From: Hydractinia symbiolongicarpus | Lineage: Eukaryota; Cnidaria; Hydrozoa; Anthoathecata; Hydractiniidae | NCBI RefSeq assembly: GCF_029227915.1 | Contig: NC_079886.1 | Coordinates: 3,782,001-3,846,000 of the forward strand | DNA: 64,000 bases | Direction: 5' to 3' | Part shown: one piece after another, positions 52,701-62,409 of the stretch | How positions within the stretch are numbered: the stretch's first letter is position 1 | Layout of the letters: every line of letters begins with the position of its first letter | Program-made: the position numbers and the translations under genes | Notes under the pieces: model-generated | Database searches by the model: none | The model's input: the letters and a program-made list of their open reading frames with translations, nothing else | What the model was told of the DNA's origin: nothing

Positions 52701-53447
52701 ATTTAGCGATATTTTTCTGATATTACTAGGTTGCATCGCTTTTAACAGTGAAACGAATGACTGTGGGACTTAATTGAACTGATTTTGGACTGCGACCTTA
52801 CAAATGTGATGAATGAAACAATTGAACTCCATGAAATAACATTGTTTTTAAATTGGCATGATTGCCGCAACTCAGCGGTTAAACAGGGCGCTGTGGTATC
52901 GCTTCATTTAAAAATGTAGATATATAAGTCATTTTTTACTGTGGGACCAATCCTAGCCGCTATCGCACGCCGAAGAAGTTGAGGCTTTTTGAAAACTACA
53001 TTTCATTGACTTTCTAACGGGTCAGTCCGTTTCAGTTAGAACGATTGGGTCCCATTTTCGTACCAACATGTATTTAGCGATATTTTTTCGATATTACTAG
53101 GTTGCATCGCTTTTAACACTGAAACAATTGACTGTGGGACTTAATTGAACTCATTTTGGACTGTAATCTAACAAATGTGATGAATGAGACAATTGGACCC
53201 CATGAAATAACATTCTCCTTAAATTGGCATGATTGCCGGTACTCAGCGATTACACTGGGCGCTGTGGTAGCGCTTCATTTAAAAGTGTAGATATGTTAGT
53301 CAGTTTTTACTGTGGGACCAATCCTAGCCGTTATCGCACGCTGAAGAAATTGAGACAGTTTCAAAAACTACATTTCTTTGACTTTCTAACGGTATCAGTC
53401 CGTTTCAGTTACAACAGTTGCGTCAAATATTCGTACCAACATGTATT
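43757..53447. repeat. 5-monomer higher-order repeat, about 1,864 bp, several copies
   Basis: The unit is five monomers in fixed order: one reading TTTAGCAATATT; one reading GGTATTCAGCG with TTTCAACAACTACATTTTCTG; two of the GCGACCTTACAAATG type with CATTGTTTTTAAATTGG and CTTCAATTAAAAATG; and one with CGAAACAATTG or CACTGAAACAATTG. Copies are 43757-45619 (with a sixth, extra monomer at 45620-45993), 45994-47856, 47857-49720 and 51585-53447. Unit lengths are 1,863-1,864 bp. Copies 47857 and 51585 are 3,728 bp apart with very few differences, for example TTTTAATAGTG for TTTTAACAGTG near 51625. Confidence 0.92.
49721..51584. repeat. Five-monomer insert interrupting the 5-monomer HOR
   Basis: This stretch is 1,864 bp long, the same as one HOR unit, but made of other monomers. 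Its left part (to about 50856) matches 42120-43400, just outside the HOR domain. Its right part, from about 51000, matches about 45410 onward (offset near 5,592), including the odd AATGCAGATATAAAAATC. It is therefore a mosaic of two other parts of the same domain, and its length keeps the HOR in register. Confidence 0.8.
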
Positions 53448-55313
53448 TAGCGATATTTTTCTGATATTACTAGGTTGTAACGCTTTTAACAGTGAAACGA
53501 TTGACTGCGGGTCTTAATTGAACTGATTTTGGACTTTAACTTTATAAGTGTGATAATTGAGACAATTGTACTCCATGAAATAACATTCTTCTTAAATTGG
53601 CATGATTGCCGGAACTCAGCGATTAAACTGGGCGCTGTGGTAGCGCTTCATTTAAAAATGTAGATAAATAACTCATTTTTTACTGTAGGACCAATCCTAG
53701 CCGTTATCGCACGCTGAAGAAATTGAGACAGTTTCAAAAACTACATTTCTTTGACTTTCTAACGGTATCAGTCCGTTTCAGTTACAACAATTGCGTCAAA
53801 CATTCGTACCAACATGGTATTTAGCGATATTTTTCTGATATTACTAGGTTGCATCGCTTTTAACGGGGAAACGATTGACTGTCGGACTTACTTGAACTGA
53901 TTTTGGTCTTTAACTTTATAAATGTCATAATTGAAACAATTTGACTCCATGAAATAACATTCTCCTTAAATTAGCATGATTGACGGAACTCAGCGATTAC
54001 ACTGGGCGCTGTGGTAGCGCTTTATTTAAACGTGTAGATATGTTAGTCAGTTTTTACTGTGGGAGCAATCCTAGCCGTTATCGCACGCTGAAGAAATTAA
54101 GACAGTTTCAAAAACTACTTTTCATTGACTTTTTAACGGTATCAGTCCGTTTCTGTTACAACGGTTGCGTCACATATTCGTACCAACATGTATTTAGCTA
54201 TATTTTTCTGATATTACTAGGTTGCATCGCTTTTAACACTGAAACGATTGACTGTGGGACTTATTTGAACTGATTCTGGACTTTAACTTTATAAATATGA
54301 TAATTGGGACAATTGGACTCCATGCAATAACATTCTTCTTAAATTGGCATGATTGACGGAACTGAGCGATAACATTGGGCGCTGTGGTAGCGCTTCATTT
54401 AAAAATGTAGATATATAAGTCATTTTTTACTGTGGGAACAATCCTAGCCGTTATCGCACGCTGAAGAAATATAGACAGTTTCAAAAACTGCATTTCGTTG
54501 ACTTTCTATCGGTATCAGTCTGTTTCTGTTACTACGGTTGCGTCACATATTCGTACCAACATGTATTTAGCGATGTTTTTCTGATATTACTAGGTTGCAT
54601 CGCTTTTAACAGTGAAACGATTGACTGCAGGAATTACTTGAACTGATTTTGGACTTTAACTTTATAAATGTGATAATTGAAACAATTGGACTCCATGCAA
54701 TAACATTCTTTTTAAATTGGCATGATTGACGGAACTCAGCGATTACACTGGGCGCTGTGGTAGCGCTTCATTTAAAAATGTAGATATGTAAGTCATTTTT
54801 TTGTGTGGGGCCAATCCTAGCCGTTATCGCACGCTGAAGAAATTGTGACAGTTTAAAAAACTACATTTCATTGACTTTCCAACGGTATCAGTCCGTTTCA
54901 GTTACAACGGTTGCGTCACATATTCGTACCAACATGTATTTTGCGATATTTTTCTGATATTACTAGGTTGCATCGCTTTTAACGGTGAAACGATTGACTG
55001 TCGGACTTACTTGAACTGATTTTGGTCTTTAACTTTATAAATGTCATAATTGAAACAATTTGACTCAATGAAATAACATTCTCCTTAAATTAGCATGATT
55101 GACGGAACTCAGCGATTACACTGGGCGCTGTGATAGCGCTTCATTTAAAAGTGTAGATATGTTAGTCAGTTTTTACTGTGGGAGCAATCCTAGCCGTTAT
55201 CGCACGCTGAAGAAATTAAGACAGTTTCAAAAAATACTTTTCATTGACTTTTTAACGGTATCAGTCCGTTTCTGTTACAACGGTTGCGTCACATATTCGT
55301 ACCAACATGTGTT
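53448..55313. repeat. Mixed monomers with a TCGGACTTAC subtype
   Basis: Monomers start at 53448, 53822, 54195, 54568 and 54941. Those at 53822 and 54941 read TTTAACGGGGAAAC or TTTAACGGTGAAAC followed by GACTGTCGGACTTAC and TTTTGGTCTTTAAC. The same type recurs at 61288 (offset 7,466 from 53822). The pair at 54195-54940 and the head of the next monomer match 57183-57928 at an offset of 2,988 bp (eight monomers), sharing AACATTGGGCGC/AACATTTGGCGC, GGAACAATCC and GACTGCAGGAATTAC. Confidence 0.78.
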
Positions 55314-57182
55314 TAGCGATATTTTTCTGATATTACTAGGTTGCATCGCTTTTAACACTGAAACAATTGACTGTGGGACTTAATTGAACTGATTTTGGAC
55401 TTTAACTTTATAAATGTGATAATTGAAACAATTGGACTCCATGCAATAACATTCTTTTTAAATTGGCATGATTGACGGAACTCAGCGATTACACTGGGCG
55501 CTGTGGTAGCGCTTACTTTTTAAAATGTAGATATGTAAGTCATTTTTTACTGTGGGGCCAATCCTAGCCGTTATCGCACACTGAAGAAATTGAGACAGTT
55601 TCAAAAACTACATTTCATTGACTTTCTAACGGTGTCAGCCCGTTTGAGTTACAACAGTTGAGTCACATTTTCGTACCAACATGTATTTAGCGATATTTTT
55701 CTGATATTACTAGGTTGCATCGCTTTTAACAGTGAAAACGATTGACTGTGGGACTTAATTGAACTGATTTTGGACTGTGACCTTACAAATGTGATAAATG
55801 AGGCTATTGGACTCCATGAAATAACATTCTTCTTAAATTGGCATGATTGACAGAACTCAGCGATTACACTGGGCGCTGTGGTAGCGCTTTATTTAAAAAT
55901 GTAGATATGTAAGTCATTTTTTACTGTGGGACCAATACTAGCCGTCATCGCACGCTGAAGAAATTAAGACAGTTTCAAAAACTACATTTCATTGACTTTC
56001 TAACGTGTCAGCCCGTTTGAGTTGCAACAGTTGGGTCACATTTTCGTACCAACATGAATTTAGCGATATTTTTCTGATATTACTAGGTTGTATCGCTTTT
56101 AACAGTGAAACGATTGACTGTGGGACTTAATTGAACTGACTTTGGACTTTAACTTTATAAGTGTGATAATTGAGACAATTGGACTCAATGAAATAACATT
56201 CTTCTTAAATTGGCATGATTGACGGAACTCAGCGATTACACTGGGCGATGTGGTAGCGCTTACTTTTTAAAATGTAGATATGTAAGTCATTTTTTACTGT
56301 GGGGCCAATCCTAGCCGTTATCGCACACTGAAGAAATTGAGACAGTTTCAAAAACTACATTTCATTGACTTTCTAACGGTGTCAGCCCGTTTGAGTTACA
56401 ACAGTTGAGTCACATTTTCGTACCAACATGTATTTAGCGATATTTTTCTGATATTACTAGGTTGCATCGCTTTTAACAGTGAAAACGATTGACTGTGGGA
56501 CTTAATTGAACTGATTTTGGACTGTGACCTTACAAATGTGATAAATGAGGCTATTGGACTCCATGAAATAACATTCTTCTAAAATTGGCATGATTGACGG
56601 AACTCAGCGATTACACTGGGCGCTGTGGTAGCGCTTTATTTAAAAATGTAGATATGTAAGTCATTTTTTACTGTGGGGCCAATACTAGCCGTCATCGCAC
56701 GCTGAAGAAATTAAGACAGTTTCAAAAACTACATTTCATTGACTTTCTAACGGTGTCAGCCCGTTTGAGTTACAACAGTTGAGTCACATTTTCGTACCAA
56801 CATGTATTTAGCGATATTTTTCTGATATTACTAGGTTGCATCGCTTTTAACAGTGAAAACAATTGACTGTGGGACTTAATTGAACTGATTTTGGACTGTG
56901 ACCTTACAAATGTGATAAATGAGGCAATTGGATTCCATGAAATAACATTCTTCTTAAATTGACATGATTGACGGAACTCAGCGATTACACTGGGCGCTGT
57001 GGTAGCGCTTTATTTAAAAATGTAGATATGTAAGTCATTTTTTACTGTGGGACCAATACTAGCCGTCATCGCACGCTGAAGAAATTGTGACAGTTTCAAA
57101 AACTACATTTCGTTGACTTTCTAACGGAATCAGTCCGTTTCAGTTACAACGGTTGCGTCACATATTCGTACCAACATGTATT
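55314..57182. repeat. Short-range dimer duplication, 747 bp
   Basis: The odd GCTTACTTTTTAAAATG is at 55511 and again at 56258 (747 bp apart). GATAAATGAGGCTATTGG likewise occurs near 55793 and 56540. Monomers at 55688, 56435 and 56809 all carry the GAAAAC insertion and the AGTTGAGTCAC variant, and are 373-374 bp. The 57183 monomer returns to the type seen at 54195. Confidence 0.78.
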
Positions 57183-58309
57183 TAGCGATATTTTTCTGAT
57201 ATTACTAGGTTGCATCGCTTTTAACACTGAAACGATTGACTGTGGGACTTATTTGAACTGATTCTGGACTTTAACTTTATAAATATGATAATTGGGACAA
57301 TTGGATTCCATGCAATAACATTCTTCTTAAATTGGCATGATTGACGGAACTGAGCGATAACATTTGGCGCTGTGGTAGCGCTTCATTTAAAATTGTAGAT
57401 ATATAAGTCATTTTTTACTGTGGGAACAATCCTAGCCGTTATTGCACGCTGAAGAAATATAGACAGTTTCAAAAACTGCATTTCGTTGACTTTCTATCGG
57501 TATCAGTCTGTTTCTGTTACTACGGTTGCGTCACATATTCGTACCAACATGTATTTAGCGATGTTTTTCTGATATTACTAGGTTGCATCGCTTTTAACAG
57601 TGAAACGATTGACTGCAGGAATTACTTGAACTGATTTTGGACTTTAACTTTATAAATGTGATAATTGAAACACTTGGACTCCATGCAATAACATTCTTTT
57701 TAAATTGGCATGATTGACGGAACTCAGCGATTACACTGGGCGCTGTGGTAGCGCTTCATTTAAAAATGTAGATATGTAAGTCATTTTTTTGTGTGGGGCC
57801 AATCCTAGCCGTTATCGCACGCTGAAGAAATTGTGACAGTTTCAAAAACTACATTTCATTGACTTTCCAACGGTATCAGTCCGTTTCAGTTACAACGGTT
57901 GCGTCACATATTCGTACCAACATGTATTTTGCGATATTTTTCTGATATTACTAGGTTGCATCGCTTTTAACAGTGAAAACGATTGACTGTGGGACTTAAT
58001 TGAACTGATTTTGGACTGTGACCTTACAAATGTGTTAAATGAGGCAATTGGATTCCATGAAATAACATTCTTCTTAAATTGACATGATTGACGGAACTCA
58101 GCGATTACACTGGGCGCTGTGGTAGCGCTTTATTTAAAAATGTAGATATGTAAGTCATTTTTTACTGTGGGACCAATACTAGCCGTCATCGCACGCTGAA
58201 GAAATTAAGACAGTTTCAAAAACTACATTTCATTGACTTTCTAACGGTGTCAGCCCGTTTGAGTTGCAACAGTTGGGTCACATTTTCGTACCAATATGAA
58301 TTTAGCGAT
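57183..58309. repeat. Second copy of the 54.2-54.9 kb monomer pair plus one mixed monomer
   Basis: Monomers at 57183, 57556 and the first part of 57929 match 54195, 54568 and 54941 at offset 2,988. The shared TTTTGCGATATT start of the third one marks the end of the match: 54941 continues with the TCGGACTTAC type and 57929 with the GAAAACGATTG type. Confidence 0.75.
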
Positions 58310-59899
58310 ATTTTTCTGATATTACTAGGTTGTATCGCTTTTAACAGTGAAACGATTGACTGTGGGACTTAATTGAACTGACTTTGGACTTTAACTTTAT
58401 AAGTGTGATAATTGAGACAATTGGACTCCATGAAATAACATTCTTCTTAAATTGGCATGATTGCCGGAACTCAGCGGTTAAACTGGGCGCTGTGGTAGCG
58501 CTTCATTTAAAAATGTAGATATGTAAGTCATTTTTTTGTGTGGGGCCAATCCTAGCCGTTATCGCACGCTGAAGAAATACAGACAGTTTCAAAAACTAAA
58601 TTTCGTTGACTTTTTATTGGTATCAGTCCGTTTCTGTTACTACGGTTGCGTCACATATTCGTACCAACATGTATTTAGCAATATTTTTCTGATATTACTA
58701 GGTTGCATCGCTTTTAACAGTGAAACGATTGACTGTAGGACTTACTTGAACTGATTTTGGATTTTAACTTTATAAATGTGATAATTAAAACAATTGGACT
58801 CCATGCAATAACATTCTTCTTAAATTGGCATGATTGACGGTACTCAGCGATTACACTGGGCGCTGTGGTAGCGCTTAATTTTAAAAATGTAGATATGTAA
58901 GTCATTTTTTACTGTGGGACCAATCCTAGCCGTTATCGCACGCTGAAGAAATTGAGACAGTTTCAAAAATTACATTTCATTGACTTTCTAACGGTGTCAG
59001 CCCGTTTGAGTTACAACAGTTGGGTCACATTTTCGTGCCATCATGTATTTAGCGATATTTTTCTGATATTACTAGGTTGCATCGCTTTTAACAGTGAAAA
59101 CGATTGACTGTGGGACATAATTGAACTGATTTCGGACTGTGACCTTACAAATGTGATGAATGAGACAATTGGAATCCATGAAATAACATTCTTCTTAAAT
59201 TAGCATGATTGACGGAACTCAGCGATTACACTGGGCGCTGTGGTAGCGCTTTATTTAAAAATGTAGATATGTAAGTCATTTTTTACTGTGGGACCAATAC
59301 TAGCCGTCATCGCACCCTGAAGAAATTGAGACAGTTTCAAAAACTACATTTCATTGACTTTCTAACGGTGTCAGCCCGTTGAGTTACAACAGTTGGGTAA
59401 CATTTTCGTACCAACATGTTTTTAGCGATATTTTTCTGATATTACTAGGTTGTATCGCTTTTAACAGTGAAACGATTGACTGTGGGACTTAATTGAACTG
59501 ATTTGGGACTTTAACTTTATAAGTGTGATAATTGAGACAATTGGACTCCATGAAATAACATTCTTCTTAAATTGGCATGATTGCCGGAACTCAGCGGTTA
59601 AACTGGGCGCTGTGGTAGCGCTTCATTTAAAAATGTAGATATATAAGTCATTTTTTACTGTAGGACCAATCCTAGCCGTTATCGCACGCTGAAGAAATAC
59701 AGACAGTTTCAAAAACTACATTTTGTTGACTTTTTATCGGTATCAGTCCGTTTCAGTTACTACGGTTGCGTCACATATTCGTACCAACATGTATTTAGCG
59801 ATATTTTTCTGATATTACTAGGTTGCATCGCTTTTAACAGTGAAACGATTGACTGTAGGACTTACTTGAACTGATTTTGGACTTTAACTTTATAAATGT
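58310..59899. repeat. 11-monomer (4,100-bp) repeat, first copy (visible part)
   Basis: Monomers at 58676, 59050, 59423 and 59796 match those at 62776, 63150, 63524 and 63897 at offsets of 4,100-4,101 bp. Shared private variants are GAACTGACTTTGG, TTTTTTTGTGTGGGG (TTATTTTGTGTGGGG in the second copy), TTGACTTTTTATTGG or its near form, GGGACATAATTG with GATTTCGGAC, CATCGCACCCTG, GGGTAACATTTTCG and GATTTGGGAC. The end given here is only where the partner runs off the window. Confidence 0.85.
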
Positions 59900-61287
59900 G
59901 ATAATTGAAACAATTGGACTCCATGAAATAACATTCTTCTTAAATTGGCATGATTGACGGAACTCAGCGATTACACTGGGCGCTGTGGTAGCGCTTCAAT
60001 TAAAAATGTAGATATGTAAGTCATTTTTTACTGTGGGACCAATCCTAGCCGTTATCGCACGCTGAAGAAATTGAGACAGTTTCAAAAACTACTTTTCATT
60101 GACTTTCTAACGGTGTCAGCCCGTTTGAGTGATAACAGTTGGGTCACATTTTTGTGCCAACATGTATTTAGCGATATTTTTCTGATATTACTAGGTTGCA
60201 TCGCTTTTAACAGTGAAACGAATGACTGTGGGACTTAATTGAACTGATTTTGGACTGCGACCTTACAAATGTGATGAATGAGACAATTGAACTCCATGAA
60301 ATAACATTGTTTTTAAATTGGCATGATTGCCGCAACTCAGCGGTTAAACAGGGCGCTGTGGTAGCGCTTCAATTAAAAATGTAGATATGTAAGTCATTTT
60401 TTACTGTGGGACCAATCCTAGCCGTTATCGCACGCTGAAGAAATTGAGACAGTTTCAAAAACTACTTTTCATTGACTTTCTAACGGTGTCAGCCCGTTTG
60501 AGTGATAACAGTTGGGTCACATTTTTGTGCCAACATGTATTTAGTGATATTTTTCTGATATTACTAGGTTGCATCGCTTTTAACAGTGAAACGAATGACT
60601 GTGGGACTTAATTGAACTGATTTTGGACTGCGACCTTACAAATGTGATGAATGAGACAATTGAACTCCATGAAATAACATTGTTTTTAAATTGGCATGAT
60701 TGCCGCCACTCAGCGGTTAAACAGGGCGCTGTGGTATCGCTTCATTTAAAAATGTAGATATATAAGTCATTTTTTACTGTGGGACCAATCCTAGCCGCTA
60801 TCGCACGCCGAAGAAGTTGAGGCATTTTTGAAAACTACCTTTCATTGACTTTCTAACGGGTCAGTCCGTTTCAGTTAGAACGATTGGGTCCCATTTTCGT
60901 ACCAACATGTATTTAGCGATATTTTTTTGATATTACTAGGTTGCATCGCTTTTAACACTGAAACAATTGACTGTGGGACTTAATTGAACTCATTTTGGAC
61001 TGTAATCTAACAAATGTGATGAATGGGACAATTGGACCCCATGAAATAACATTCTCCTTAAATTGGCATGATTGCCGGTACTCAGCGATTACACTGGGCG
61101 CTGTGGTAGCGCTTCATTTAAAAGTGTAGATATGTTAGTCAGTTTTTACTGTGGGACCAATCCTAGCCGTTATCGCACGCTGAAGAAATTGAGACAGTTT
61201 CAAAAACTACATTTCTTTGACTTTCTAACGGTATCAGTCCGTTTCAGTTACAACAATTGCGTCAAACATTCGTACCAACATGGTATT
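59900..61287. repeat. Block copied from the 5-monomer HOR region (52.1-53.4 kb)
   Basis: From about 59990 to 61250 the sequence matches about 52150-53410 at an offset of 7,838-7,839 bp (21 monomers). This includes CTTCAATTAAAAATG, GCAACTCAGCGG, CATTGTTTTTAAATTGG, GGCATTTTTGAAAAC and GATTGGGTCCC. At about 61250 the offset drops to 7,466, meaning one monomer (equivalent to 53448-53821) is missing here. A G-to-T change gives TTTAGTGATATT at 60542. Confidence 0.82.
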
Positions 61288-62402
61288 TAGCGATATTTTT
61301 CTGATATTACTAGGTTGCATCGCTTTTAACGGTGAAACAATTGACTGTCGGACTTACTTGAACTGATTTTGGTCTTTAACTTTATAAATGTCATAATTGA
61401 ATTAATTTGACTCCATGAAATAACATTCTCCTTAAATTAGCATGATTGACGGAACTCAGCGATTACACTGGGCGCTGGGTAGCGCTTCATTTAAAAGTGT
61501 AGATATGTTAGTCAGTTTTTACTGTGGGAGCAATCCTAGCCGTTATCGCACGCTGAAGAAATTGAGACAGTTTCAAAAACAATTTTTCATTGACTTTTTA
61601 ACGGTATCAGTCCGTTTCTGTTACAACGGTTGCGTCACATATTCGTACCAACATGTGTTTAGCGATATTTTTCTGATATTACTAGGTTGCATCGCTTTTA
61701 AAACTGAAACAATTGACTGTGGGACTTAATTGAACTGATTTTGGACTTTTTTATAAATGTGATAATTGAAACAATTGGACTCCATGCAATAATATTCTTT
61801 TTAAATTGGCATGATTGACGGAACTCAGCGATTACACTGGGCGCTGTGGTAGCGCTTCATTTAAAAATGTAGATATGTAAGTCATTTTTTTGTGTGGGGC
61901 CAATCCTAGCCGTTATCGCACGCTGAAGAAATTGAGACAGTTTCAAAAACTACTTTTCATTGACTTTTTAACGGTATCAGTCCGTTTCTGTTACAACGGT
62001 TGCGTCACATATTCGTACCAACATGTGTTTAGCGATATTTTTCTGATATTACTAGGTTGCATCGCTTTTAACACTGAAACAATTAACTGTGGGACTTAAT
62101 TGCACTGATTTTGGACTTTAACTTTATAAATGTGATAATTGAAACAATTGGACTCCATGCAATAACATTCTTTTTAAATTGGCATGATTGACGGAACTCA
62201 GCGATTACACTGGGCGCTGTGGTAGCGCTTCATTTAAAAATGTAGATATGTAAGTCATTTTTTTGTGTGGGGCCAATCCTAGCCGTTATCGCACGCTGAA
62301 GAAATTGTGACAGTTTCAAAAACTACATTTCATTGACTTTCTAACGGTATCAGTCCGTTTCAGTTACAACGGTTGCGTCACATATTCGTACCAACATGTA
62401 TT
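61288..62402. repeat. Monomers at 61288-62402, including a 370-bp unit
   Basis: Three monomers at 61288, 61660 and 62030. The first matches 53822 (TCGGACTTAC type) and has lost a T in GGCGCTGGGTAGCGC, which breaks the hairpin. The second is 370 bp because GGACTTTAACTTTATAAATG is shortened to GGACTTTTTTATAAATG. Its tail and that of the preceding one (AACATGTGTTTAGCG with CACTGAAACAATT) are nearly the same, suggesting a single-monomer duplication. Confidence 0.75.
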
Positions 62403-62409
62403 TTGCGAT

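Noticed and set aside
61442-61729. Open frame with a true ATG start
   Set aside because: The ATG is the ordinary CATGATTG of the monomer. A one-base loss in GGCGCTGGGTAGCGC happens to join it to the usual open frame. It is a single chance frameshift.
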